DNA from: Kitasatospora aureofaciens
GTDB taxonomy: Bacteria; Actinomycetota; Actinomycetes; Streptomycetales; Streptomycetaceae
Length of the DNA stretch: 52,494 nt
Reading direction: 5' to 3'
NCBI RefSeq assembly: GCF_001188955.3
Contig: NZ_JPRF03000047.1
Location: forward strand, 1 to 52,494
Within the stretch, counting starts at the first letter, position 1. Each line of letters starts with the position of its first letter. The notes under the pieces were generated by a model. It saw nothing but the letters and a program-made list of their open reading frames with translations, was not told where the DNA came from and did not search any database. Position numbers and translations under genes: made by a program. Positions 23,166 to 31,440 of the stretch are shown here, piece by piece.

Positions 23166-25367
23166 ATGGGGTATGAAGATTTGGTGCCCATCCCTGAGGA
23201 GCAGAGCCGGACGAGCGGTCGTAGCGCGATGCGCTGTGTGCGCTTGTTGCTGGCTTGCACCAGTGCCGCCGAGTTGTTGGGGACCGTGCTCGCGGAGGGG
23301 CCCGGGTGGATCACCGGGGAGGGTTCGGCGCTGTACCTGCTGGATTCGGCGGGGATGCTGCGGCTGACGGCCTCGCACGGGCTGCCGGACTGGGCGCACG
23401 AGCGGTACGGGCTGGTCGATCCGGCGGGTGAGCTGCCGGCCGCGATGGCGCTGCGGCTGCGGCGGCCGTACCTGCTGGGCCCGGAGCACACCAGCGTCGA
23501 CTACCCGAACCGGAACGCCGGGATGGGGACCGGGATGGTCGCGGTGGTGACCCTGCCGCTGATGGTGGACGAGCGGGCGATCGGGGTGCTGGCGCTGGCG
23601 CTGGCGCACCGGGGGACCGTGCCGCCGCGGGACCTGGACGTGCTGGAGACGATCGCCGGGGCCTGCGCCCACCGGCTGCACCACCTGCTCGACCACGTGT
23701 CGGACGACGTGGACGCCCGGCGGGAGCCGCCGGAGGCGGGCCCGGATCCGGCGTCGGCGCACCCGCTGCTGTCGCTCGCGGTGCGGGCCGCCGGGCACGG
23801 CGCCTTCGCACGCGACCTGGTCACCGGCGAGAGCTACTGGGACGCCGCCGCCTTCGCGGTCGCCGGACGGCCGGTGTCCGCGGACGGGGCCGCGCCGGAG
23901 CTGGAGCGGATCGTCCACCCCGAGGACCTGCCGGACGTGCAGGCCGCCCTGGCGGAGGCGCTGGCGAGCGGCGGGCGCTACCGGATCGGCTACCGGGTGC
24001 TGCGCCGGGGCGGGGAGGTGGCGCGGGTCGAGGAGTCCGGTGAGGTGATGCTGGACGTGCACGGCCGTCCGGTGCGGATCGCCGGCTTGCTCGCCGACGT
24101 GGACCACCGCGGGGAGCGGCCGGCCGGGCCGCGGCACGACCCGGCCGGGGCCCGGACGGCGCTGCTGCTGTCGCTCACCCGGGCGCTGTCCCGCGCGGTG
24201 ACCGTACGGGACGTCACCGCCGCCGTCACCGATGTCGCCCGACCGGCCTTCGGCGCCGCGAGCATCGTCCTGGACCTGGTGGACGAGGGCCGGCTGCTGC
24301 CGGTCTCGCACACCGTGTACGGCGGCCCGCGCCGCGCCGAGCTGACCCGGCTGGCGGACCTGTCCGAGGGGGTGATGCAGCACTCGCCGGCCCGCTCGGC
24401 CCCGCTGTTCAGCGAGCCCGGCGGCAGGCCGACGAGCGCGGACGACCCGGCCGCCTGGGCGGTGCTGCCGCTGGTCGCCTCGGGCCGGCAGGTCGGCTCC
24501 TGCCTGATCACCTTCGCCGCCGAGCGCGTCTTCAGCCGTGAGGACCGCACCCTGTACTCGGCCTTCGCCGGCATCCTCGCGCAGTCCCTGGAACGGGCCC
24601 GGCTGTACGACACCCACCACCACCGGGCCGGTGAGCTGCAGCGGGCGATGCTGCCGCGCACCCTGCCGCGGCTGCCGGGGATCGCCAGCGCGGCCCGCTA
24701 CCTGCCGAGCACCGAGGGCATGCAGGTCGGCGGCGACTGGTACGACCTGCTGAAGCTGCCGGACGGCCGGGTCGGGCTGGTGATCGGCGACGTGCAGGGC
24801 CACAACGCCGAGGCGACCGCCGTGATGGGCCAGCTGCGCAGCGGGCTGCGGGCGTACGCGACGGACGGGCACGACCCGGCCGCCACGCTGGCCCGGACCA
24901 GTCGACTGCTGGCCGAACTGGACACCGAGCTGTTCGCGACCTGCCTCTACCTGACCCTGGACCCGGCGGACGGCAGTCTGACCGCGGCCCGGGCCGGGCA
25001 CCCGGCGCCGGTGCGGATCGCCGCCGACGCCACGGCCGTCGAGCTGGAGCTGCCGGGCGGCCCGCCGCTGGGGGTCGACCCGGCGCAGTCGTACCCGCTG
25101 GCCACCGGCCGGCTGGCGGGCGGGGAGACGCTGCTGGCGTACACCGACGGGCTGGTCGAGGACCGTGAGGAGGACTACGACGAGTCGGTGCAGCGGATGC
25201 TCGGCGGTCTGGAGCTGTGGGCCCGGCAGACCGGTCCGGGGCGGGTCGACCCGATGCCGGCGCTGGAGCGGCTGGCGGACCTGCTGACCCTGAACGTGAC
25301 CGAGCGCCGGTCCCGGCCGGACGACGTGGCGCTGCTGCTCCTGCACCGGATGCCGTCCCTTCCGTAA
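23166..25367 (+). CDS. GAF-PAS-GAF-PP2C (SpoIIE/RsbU-type) serine phosphatase
   Basis: About 733 aa. GAF 1 is at ~30-180 (LLACTSAAELLGTVLAE...), a PAS-like segment at ~215-310 (VTGESYWDAAAFAVAGRPV, RIVHPEDLPDV), GAF 2 at ~340-490 (LLSLTRALSRAVTVRDVTAA), and the PP2C domain at ~510-730. Metal-site motifs are GGDWYDLL, GDVQGHNAEAT, AGHPAP and YTDGLVEDR. Such phosphatases dephosphorylate anti-anti-sigma factors to release stress sigma factors; the partner is not in the window. ATG at 23166 follows GGGGTGGGA closely; GTG at 23136 is an alternative. Confidence 0.88.
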   Translation: MGYEDLVPIPEEQSRTSGRSAMRCVRLLLACTSAAELLGTVLAEGPGWITGEGSALYLLDSAGMLRLTASHGLPDWAHERYGLVDPAGELPAAMALRLRRPYLLGPEHTSVDYPNRNAGMGTGMVAVVTLPLMVDERAIGVLALALAHRGTVPPRDLDVLETIAGACAHRLHHLLDHVSDDVDARREPPEAGPDPASAHPLLSLAVRAAGHGAFARDLVTGESYWDAAAFAVAGRPVSADGAAPELERIVHPEDLPDVQAALAEALASGGRYRIGYRVLRRGGEVARVEESGEVMLDVHGRPVRIAGLLADVDHRGERPAGPRHDPAGARTALLLSLTRALSRAVTVRDVTAAVTDVARPAFGAASIVLDLVDEGRLLPVSHTVYGGPRRAELTRLADLSEGVMQHSPARSAPLFSEPGGRPTSADDPAAWAVLPLVASGRQVGSCLITFAAERVFSREDRTLYSAFAGILAQSLERARLYDTHHHRAGELQRAMLPRTLPRLPGIASAARYLPSTEGMQVGGDWYDLLKLPDGRVGLVIGDVQGHNAEATAVMGQLRSGLRAYATDGHDPAATLARTSRLLAELDTELFATCLYLTLDPADGSLTAARAGHPAPVRIAADATAVELELPGGPPLGVDPAQSYPLATGRLAGGETLLAYTDGLVEDREEDYDESVQRMLGGLELWARQTGPGRVDPMPALERLADLLTLNVTERRSRPDDVALLLLHRMPSLP

Positions 25368-25576
25368 CCCGGGGCCGAATTGTTCACCTGCACGGAATGT
25401 CGTTCGTTCAACAACGCCGTGCACACCAACCCCACACATCCCGGGACGCGAATCAGCCATCACCCGTCACACCCGCGGGGGCGGAAGGCCCTGGACGAAC
25501 GAACGGACACGGTGTCAGGGCTGCGCGATCGCGCCCGAACAACGCCGGAACGACGGCGTATTGACTCGATATTGAC

Positions 25577-25634
25577 GAGATCCGGTCACATGGCGAGATC
25601 CGTTCACACCTTCGTAGGATCATCGCCCTAGAAT
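25577..25634 (+). promoter_or_regulatory. Conservon promoter: direct repeats plus -10, leaderless start
   Basis: Two direct repeats of GAGATCCGNTCACA (25577-25590 and 25595-25608), period 18, precede TAGAAT (25629-25634), which ends 7 nt before GTG at 25642. An upstream TAGGAT (25615-25620) is a second possible -10. Direct repeats near -35 suggest an activator. Confidence 0.55.
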
Positions 25635-25641
25635 TCGCCGC

Positions 25642-26952
25642 GTGACGATGACTCAGTGGTACGCAACGGCTACCGGCGTGCTCGCCGTCCTCGCCCTCGT
25701 GGCCGCCGCGCGGTACCGCGCCGTGTCCGTCACCCAACGCGGCCGGGCCGACCGGCTGGAGGGTGAACTCGCCAGCCTCCAGGAGCAGCTGACCTCCGAG
25801 CTGTCCCGGCGGGGCGCCGACCTGGCCGCCGTCCAGCAGGAGCAGGAGCTCACCGCCTCCACCCAGCGGGCCTTCCTCAGCGTGGCCCGACGGATCCTCG
25901 TCATGGCCCACGACCAGCAGGCCCTGCTCGACGAGATGGAGCGCACCCACGACGACCCTGCGCTGCTGGAGGGCCTGCTCAAGGCCGACCACGCCGCCGC
26001 GCAACAGGCCCGGCTGGCCCAGACCCTGGCCGTGCTGTGCGGCGCCCGGGCCGGTCGGCACTGGCCGGAACCGGTCTCGCTGGAGGACGTGGTGCGCGGC
26101 GCCCAGTCGCGCATCCTGCCCTTCCAGCGGGTGGTCGTCCGCAGCCGGATCGAGACCGCGGTGGTCGGCGCTGCCGCCGAGGCGCTGATCCACGCCGTCG
26201 CCGAACTGCTGGACAACGCCACCCGCTACTCCCCGCCCAGCACCCAGGTGTTCGTCACCCTGATGCCGGTGCACAACGGCGCCGTCATCGAGATCGACGA
26301 CGGCGGGGTCGGCATGCCCGAACAGGCCGTCGCCAAGGCGGCCGCCGCGCTCGCCGGGGGGAGCAGCCTGGAGGTCTCCCGGCTCGGCGAGGTGCCGCAG
26401 TTGGGACTGGCCGCGGTCGGCCGGCTGGCCGAGAGCTACGGCTTCCGGGTCACCCTCAGCTCGGCGCCCTCGCCGTACGGCGGTGTGCGCGTGGTCGTGC
26501 TGCTGCCGAACGCCCTGCTCACCGAGCCGCTGCCGCCCACCGTCCCCGGACTCGGCCTCGGGCTGGACGGGGACGACCCGGCGTTCACCCCCGGCCCGGC
26601 GTTCCGCCCCGGCCCGGCCTTCACCCCCGGCCCGCAGCCGACCGCCGGCACCGCCCACCCCGGTGCCGCCCACCCGGGCGCCGGCCACCCCGACGCCGGT
26701 CACCCGCTGGTGGAACCCCCGCCCGCCGGCCGACCGGCCGCGACCGGCGACGCCCCGCCGCCGCTGCCCCGCCGGAGCCACCGGCGCGATCGCGGGAACC
26801 GCCCCGCCCAGCACGCCGCTCCCCCGCCGCCGCCCGAGCCGCCGCACCGCTCGGCCCGGGACGCCCAGACCTTCATGACGATGTTCCAGGCCGGGACCGC
26901 CAACGGCCGCTCGGCCGCCCGTGCCCAGGGCCGGCCCCCCGGCCCGCACTGA
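25642..26952 (+). CDS. cvnA: Conservon sensor-kinase-like protein CvnA
   Basis: 436 aa. One N-terminal membrane helix, a coiled coil (~30-75), a dimerisation-like helix pair (LSVARRILVMAHDQQALLDEMERTH) and a GHKL ATPase domain with N-box ELLDNATRYSPP and G-box DDGGVGM. The C-terminal ~130 residues are Pro/Gly-rich with repeated PGPAF and HPGA units. CvnA proteins head conservons, membrane-associated complexes likened to G-protein signalling that influence development and antibiotic production. It is probably translated from a leaderless mRNA. Confidence 0.9.
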   Translation: MTMTQWYATATGVLAVLALVAAARYRAVSVTQRGRADRLEGELASLQEQLTSELSRRGADLAAVQQEQELTASTQRAFLSVARRILVMAHDQQALLDEMERTHDDPALLEGLLKADHAAAQQARLAQTLAVLCGARAGRHWPEPVSLEDVVRGAQSRILPFQRVVVRSRIETAVVGAAAEALIHAVAELLDNATRYSPPSTQVFVTLMPVHNGAVIEIDDGGVGMPEQAVAKAAAALAGGSSLEVSRLGEVPQLGLAAVGRLAESYGFRVTLSSAPSPYGGVRVVVLLPNALLTEPLPPTVPGLGLGLDGDDPAFTPGPAFRPGPAFTPGPQPTAGTAHPGAAHPGAGHPDAGHPLVEPPPAGRPAATGDAPPPLPRRSHRRDRGNRPAQHAAPPPPPEPPHRSARDAQTFMTMFQAGTANGRSAARAQGRPPGPH

Positions 26953-27059
26953 CCGCCCGCCGCCCCGCTTCCCCCGAGATCTCCCGTCTTCCCCGAGTCC
27001 CCCGTCTTCCCCGAGTTCCCCCGGCTTACCCCGACTTCCCCAGCGCTCCGGAGAGTTCC

Positions 27060-27473
27060 ATGACCACCACCCCCGATCTCGGCTGGCTGCTCGCCGACAT
27101 CATCGCCGTCCCGCAGGTCCAGCACGCCGTCGTCGTCTCCAACGACGGCCTGGAGATCGGCCGCAGCGCCGACATCGCCCGCGAGGACGCCGAACGGCTC
27201 GCCGCCGCCTGCTCCGGACTGCAGTCGCTGGCCCGCGGCGTGGCGGCCGGCTTCGGCGGCCCGGGCAGTGCCACCCGCCAGATCATCATCGAGTACGGCG
27301 GCGGCTACCTGTTCATCGTCGCCGCCGGGGCGGGCGCCCACCTGGCCGTGGTGACCAGCGAGGCGGTCGACGCCGGGCTGGTCGCGTACCAGATGCAGGT
27401 CCTGGTCGAGCGGATCGGCACTCACCTCACCAGCCCGCCGCGCGTCGACCACGCGGCGGGGGGCCACCGGTGA
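27060..27473 (+). CDS. cvnB: Conservon roadblock/LC7 protein CvnB
   Basis: 137 aa roadblock/LC7-fold protein (DLGWLLADIIAVPQVQHAVVV, SNDGLEIGRSADI, YLFIVAAGAGAHLAVV). It likely acts as regulator or scaffold for the CvnD GTPase. ATG at 27060 with GGAGAG upstream. A 107-bp spacer with repeated CCCCGAGTT-like words separates it from cvnA. It overlaps cvnC by 4 nt (GTGA). Confidence 0.92.
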   Translation: MTTTPDLGWLLADIIAVPQVQHAVVVSNDGLEIGRSADIAREDAERLAAACSGLQSLARGVAAGFGGPGSATRQIIIEYGGGYLFIVAAGAGAHLAVVTSEAVDAGLVAYQMQVLVERIGTHLTSPPRVDHAAGGHR

Positions 27474-27835
27474 ACGGGCCGGTCCGGCCCTACGTGATCA
27501 CCGGCGGCCGCAGCCGCCCCACCCGCACCGACCTGGCCATCGAGAGCCTGGTCAGCGCCCTGCCCGGACCATTAGGGCTGCCCGAGCCCCCGGCGCTGCC
27601 CGAGCACGTCCTGCTCAACCGGGAGCACCGGCGCATCCTCGGGCTCTGCCACAGCCTGTTGTCCGTCGCCGAGGTGGCGGCCCACCTGGGGCTGCCGCTC
27701 GGCGTCGTCAAGGTGCTGGTCGGCGACCTCTGGGACCTCGGCGCCGTGCAGGTGCTCCCTCCCGTCCCGCAGGCCGAACGCCTGCCCACAACCCTCCTGG
27801 AAGAGGTACTCGTTGGCCTCCGCCAACTCCGCTGA
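27470..27835 (+). CDS. cvnC: Conservon DUF742 protein CvnC
   Basis: 121 aa DUF742 family: RPYVITGGRSRPTRTDLAIESLV, then a winged-helix-like end with EHRRILGLCHSLLSVAEVAAHL, LPLGVVKVLVGDL and a terminal LLEEVLVGLRQLR. The GTG start overlaps the cvnB stop, so it is translationally coupled. It also overlaps the cvnD start by 23 nt. Confidence 0.92.
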   Translation: MNGPVRPYVITGGRSRPTRTDLAIESLVSALPGPLGLPEPPALPEHVLLNREHRRILGLCHSLLSVAEVAAHLGLPLGVVKVLVGDLWDLGAVQVLPPVPQAERLPTTLLEEVLVGLRQLR

Positions 27836-28439
27836 AGCCCCCGCCTCCCGGCCGTCCGGACCGCAGTACCTGCCGTCCTCGGTGCAGGGCGCGGTGAAGA
27901 TCCTGGTCACCGGCCCGTTCGGGGTCGGCAAGACCACCCTGGTCGGCTCGCTCAGCGAGATCACCCCGCTGCGCACCGAGGAGACCATGACCGCCGCCAG
28001 CAGCGGCGTGGACGACCTCACCGGCCGCGGCGACAAGACCACCACCACGGTCGCCCTGGACTTCGGCCGGATCACGCTCAACTCCCGCCTCGCGCTGTAC
28101 CTGTTCGGCACGCCCGGGCAGCAGCGGTTCTGGCCACTGTGGGACGACCTGTCGCGCGGCGCGCTCGGCGCCATCGCGATGGTCGACCTGCGCCGCCCGG
28201 ACGAGAGCTTCGACGTGCTCGGCCGGCTGGAGGAGCAGCGCATCCCCTTCGCGGTGGCGGTCAACACCTTCCCGGACACGCCGAGTTACCCGGAGGAGGA
28301 GCTGCGGTCGGCGCTGGACGTGCTGCCGGAGGTGCCGATCCTCTACTGCGACGCCCGCGACCGACGCCAGTCCTACGACCTGCTGATCGACTTCGTCGAC
28401 CACCTGCACCGCAGCTCGCTCCTGGAGCTGCAGCCGTGA
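27813..28439 (+). CDS. cvnD: Conservon Ras-like GTPase CvnD
   Basis: 208 aa small GTPase: P-loop VTGPFGVGKTTLV, switch region TTTTVALDFGRI, G3-like LFGTPGQQRFW, and VAVNTFPD in place of the NKxD guanine motif, as in CvnD/MglA-like proteins. TTG start at 27813 preceded by GAAGAGG. It is the expected effector of the CvnA-C complex and overlaps the first P450 by a GTGA. Confidence 0.92.
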   Translation: MASANSAEAPASRPSGPQYLPSSVQGAVKILVTGPFGVGKTTLVGSLSEITPLRTEETMTAASSGVDDLTGRGDKTTTTVALDFGRITLNSRLALYLFGTPGQQRFWPLWDDLSRGALGAIAMVDLRRPDESFDVLGRLEEQRIPFAVAVNTFPDTPSYPEEELRSALDVLPEVPILYCDARDRRQSYDLLIDFVDHLHRSSLLELQP

Positions 28440-29932
28440 CCGCGCCCGAGCCCCCGCGGGCGGCCGGCGGCTGCCCGGTCGCGCACGGCGCCGCGTACAG
28501 CGGCGGCCCGGCCCCCTACGGCGGCGGGCTCCCCGCGGGCGTCCCGCTGACCCCGCTGTACGGGCAGGCCGTCGCCGACGACCCGCACGGCCTGTACGCC
28601 CGGCTGCGCGAGCGGTACGGCCCGGTGGCGCCGATCGAGCTGGAGCCCGGGGTGGAGGCGTGGCTGGTCCTCGGCTACGGCGAACTGCTCGAACTCACCC
28701 GCAACGAGGCACTGTTCTCCAAGGACTCCCGGCACTGGCGGGTCCCCGCCGAGGGCCGGCTGGCCCCCGACTCGCGGCTGCAGCCGATGACCGCCTGGCG
28801 GCCCACCCTGCTCAACCTCGACGGCGCCGAGCACCAGCGGCTGCGCGCCGCCGTCTCGGACACCCTGGCCCAGATCGACCACCGGCAGCTGCGCGAGACC
28901 ACCGAGGCCGCCGCCAACGGCCTGATCGACAGCTGGGGCCCGGACGGCACCGCCGACCTGATCGGCCAGTACGCCCGCGCGCTGCCGCTGCTGGTCTCCA
29001 CCCAGCTGGTCGGCCTGCCCACCGGCAGCGGGCCGCGGATGATCGAGCTGATCAGCCACTTCGTCGACAGCGGGCCCGAATCGGTGCGCGCCGCCGGGGA
29101 GTTCCAGGGGACCCTGGCCGAACTGGTCCGGCACCGCCGCACCGCCCCCGGCGCCGACCTCACCTCCTGGCTGCTCGCCCACCCCGCCGCGCTGACCGAC
29201 GAGGAGGCGGTGCACCACCTGGTGGTGCTGATGATCGCGGGCAACGAGACCTGCATCAACTGGATCGGCAACACCCTGCGGCTGCTGCTCACCGACCGGC
29301 GCTTCCGGGCCACCCTGACCGGCGGGCGGCTCACCGTCTCCGACGCGCTGGAGGAGGTGCTCTGGCGAGACCCGCCGACGCAGAACTTCCCCGGCCGCTG
29401 GGCCACCGGCGACACCGTGCTCGGCGGCCAGTACATCAGCGCCGGCGACATGCTGGTGCTCGGCCTGGCCGCGGCCAACGCCGACCCGGCCGCCCAGGGC
29501 GCCTCCTCCGCCGCGCAGGGCTCGCTCGGCGGCAACCGGGCCCACCTGGCCTGGGGCGCGGGCCGGCACGTCTGCCCGGCCCAGCACCCGGCCCGGATCA
29601 TCGTCGAGACCGCGATCGAGACCCTGCTGCACCGCCTGCCGGACCTCCAGCTGGCCGTGCCTTCGGGAGAGTTGGCCTGGCGCCCGTCCCCCTGGTCGCG
29701 GGCCCTGGTCGCCCTGCCGGTGCTGTACAGCGCCTTCACCCCGCCCCGCCCGCCAACGCCCGAAAGGCCCGCACCCGCATGGACACCGTCGACGACCCCC
29801 GCGGCTCCCGCCCCGAGCCCGTCCGGCTCGACCCCTTCGGACGCGACCAGCACGGAGAGAACGCCCGGCTCCGCGCAGCCGGACCGGCCGTCCTGGTGGA
29901 ACTCCCTGGTGGGGTGGTGGTCTGGGCGGTGA
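28436..29932 (+). CDS. Cytochrome P450, CYP157-like, lacking the EXXR motif
   Basis: 498 aa as read. Heme loop HLAWGAGRHVCPAQ supplies the Cys thiolate; the I-helix has LMIAGNETCINW. The K-helix reads ALEEVLWRDPPTQNFPGRW, so the near-universal ExxR is ExxW, as known for conservon-linked CYP157 enzymes. The N-terminus has a GGCPVAHG motif. The last ~60 residues (from about PPRPPTPERP) are Pro/Ser/Thr-rich, unlike a P450 end, and coincide with the start of the next gene, suggesting the original stop was lost. GTG at 28436 overlaps the cvnD stop. Confidence 0.88.
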   Translation: MTAPEPPRAAGGCPVAHGAAYSGGPAPYGGGLPAGVPLTPLYGQAVADDPHGLYARLRERYGPVAPIELEPGVEAWLVLGYGELLELTRNEALFSKDSRHWRVPAEGRLAPDSRLQPMTAWRPTLLNLDGAEHQRLRAAVSDTLAQIDHRQLRETTEAAANGLIDSWGPDGTADLIGQYARALPLLVSTQLVGLPTGSGPRMIELISHFVDSGPESVRAAGEFQGTLAELVRHRRTAPGADLTSWLLAHPAALTDEEAVHHLVVLMIAGNETCINWIGNTLRLLLTDRRFRATLTGGRLTVSDALEEVLWRDPPTQNFPGRWATGDTVLGGQYISAGDMLVLGLAAANADPAAQGASSAAQGSLGGNRAHLAWGAGRHVCPAQHPARIIVETAIETLLHRLPDLQLAVPSGELAWRPSPWSRALVALPVLYSAFTPPRPPTPERPAPAWTPSTTPAAPAPSPSGSTPSDATSTERTPGSAQPDRPSWWNSLVGWWSGR

Positions 29933-31008
29933 CCCACCACGACACCCTTCAGTCGCTGCTGGCCGACCCCCGGGTCGGCAAGAACCCGGCGCTGTGGACC
30001 ACCTTCCGGGAGGGCCGGCTGCCGTACGGCTGGCCGCTGCTCAACTTCGTCGCCGTGCCCGGCATGATCACCGCGGACGGGGAGGACCACAAGCGGCTGC
30101 GCGGTCTGGTCAGCCAGGCCTTCACCCCGCGCCGGATATCCGCGCTGGCCCCCGCGATCGAGGCCCGGGCGCTCGCCCTGCTGGACGCGGTGGCGGAGCT
30201 GGAGGGGCCGTTCGACCTGCGCGAGCACTTCGCGTACCCGCTGCCGATGCAGGTGATCGGCGAACTGCTCGGCCTGGGCGAGGAGCAGCAGGACCGGCTG
30301 CACGCGCTGTCCGACACCCTGGTCTCCAGCTCCGCCACCCCGGAGGCGGCCCTCGCCGCCCAGCGGGACCTGAACGCGCTGCTGGCCTCCGTGGTGGCGG
30401 CCAAACGGGCCGAGCCCGGCGACGACCTGACCACCGACCTGATCGCCGTCCGCGAGGCCGGGGACGCACTCAGCGAGGCCGAACTCGTCGGCACCCTGCT
30501 ACTGATGCTGGTCGCCGGGCACGAGACCACCCTCAACCTGATCACCAACGCGGTCCGCGCCCTGCTCGCCCACCCCGACCAGCTGCGGCTGGTGCTGGAC
30601 GGCGCACAGCCGTGGTCGGCGGTGGTGGAGGAGACCCTGCGCTACGACTCGCCGGTGGGCCAGTTCCCGCTGCGCTACGCGATCGAGGACATCGAGGTCG
30701 GCGACACGGTGATCCGGCGCGGTGAGGCGCTGCTCGCCTCGTACGCGGCGGCCGGACGCGACGGCGGGCACTACCCGGACGCCGACCGCTTCGACCTCAC
30801 CCGGCAGCCCGCCCGGCACCTGTCGCTCGGCCACGGCCCGCACTTCTGCCTCGGCTCGGGGCTGGCCCGGCTGGAGGCGGAGACGGCGCTGCGGCACCTG
30901 TTCGGGCGGTTCCCGGGGCTGGCCCTGGCGGAGGGGGAACGGCCGGAGCCGATCGGCTCATTCGTGAGCAACAGCGTGCGGACCCTGCGGGTGACCATTC
31001 GAGGGTGA
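29779..31008 (+). CDS. Cytochrome P450, CYP154-like
   Basis: 409 aa, complete: N-terminal RLDPFGRDQHGENARLRAAGP, I-helix LLMLVAGHETTLN, ExxR in VVEETLRYDSP, and heme loop SLGHGPHFCLGSGLARLEAE. CYP154-type enzymes hydroxylate steroids or polyketides in vitro; the natural substrate is unknown. ATG at 29779 has GAAAGG upstream. It lies 154 nt inside the 3' end of the CYP157-like gene in another frame. Its stop codon sits in a GTGAC repeat. Confidence 0.9.
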   Translation: MDTVDDPRGSRPEPVRLDPFGRDQHGENARLRAAGPAVLVELPGGVVVWAVTHHDTLQSLLADPRVGKNPALWTTFREGRLPYGWPLLNFVAVPGMITADGEDHKRLRGLVSQAFTPRRISALAPAIEARALALLDAVAELEGPFDLREHFAYPLPMQVIGELLGLGEEQQDRLHALSDTLVSSSATPEAALAAQRDLNALLASVVAAKRAEPGDDLTTDLIAVREAGDALSEAELVGTLLLMLVAGHETTLNLITNAVRALLAHPDQLRLVLDGAQPWSAVVEETLRYDSPVGQFPLRYAIEDIEVGDTVIRRGEALLASYAAAGRDGGHYPDADRFDLTRQPARHLSLGHGPHFCLGSGLARLEAETALRHLFGRFPGLALAEGERPEPIGSFVSNSVRTLRVTIRG

Positions 31009-31050
31009 CGGCCGGGGGTGACGGCCCGGGGGTGACGGCCCGGGGGTGAC
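31005..31050. repeat. Four GTGAC repeats at 13-14-bp spacing
   Basis: Copies begin at 31005, 31018, 31032 and 31046. The first three share GTGACGGCC(C)GGG. The first copy includes the TGA stop of the CYP154-like gene; the last is ~50 bp before the small secreted protein. Confidence 0.85.
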
Positions 31051-31099
31051 ACTTCGCGCCGCGGGGTTACCTGAGGGCGGCCCGGTCGTTCGGCAGGGC

Positions 31100-31360
31100 A
31101 TGAAGAAACTCGCCACCCTGGCCGCCCTCACCATGGCGGGCCTCGCCCTCGCCGCCCCGGCGGCCTCCGCCGCCGGCCAGATCGCCAGCTCGCCGGACGC
31201 CACCGGCGGCCTCACCGACGGGCTGGAGCTCTCCCCCGCCGACCTCGCGCTGAAGTCCGCGGGCAAGCTCCCGGTGGTCGGCCACGTCGCCGACGAGGTG
31301 GAGGCCGTCGGCACCAACCAGATCCACCACCCGGGGCTCAGCGGGCAGATCAACCCCTGA
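31100..31360 (+). CDS. Small secreted protein
   Basis: 86 aa. A clear Sec signal peptide (MKKLATLAAL through APAASA, cleavage near residue 26) is followed by ~60 mature residues, no Cys, hydrophilic with a terminal HHPGLSGQINP. No recognised family. ATG at 31100 is preferred to GTG at 31046 because the signal peptide starts there; the SD is weak. Being just after the conservon P450s, it may share regulation with them, which is inference. Confidence 0.7.
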   Translation: MKKLATLAALTMAGLALAAPAASAAGQIASSPDATGGLTDGLELSPADLALKSAGKLPVVGHVADEVEAVGTNQIHHPGLSGQINP

Positions 31361-31440
31361 TCGGCCGTCGCCCGCACAGCCGTGCGGCGGGCGCCTGACC
31401 GACCCCCGTCCGGTCAGCCGCCCGCCGTACCCGGTGCCGC

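Noticed and set aside
22422..25463. 1013-codon minus-strand frame
   Set aside because: Antisense to the PP2C gene and the repeat array; kept open by GC bias.
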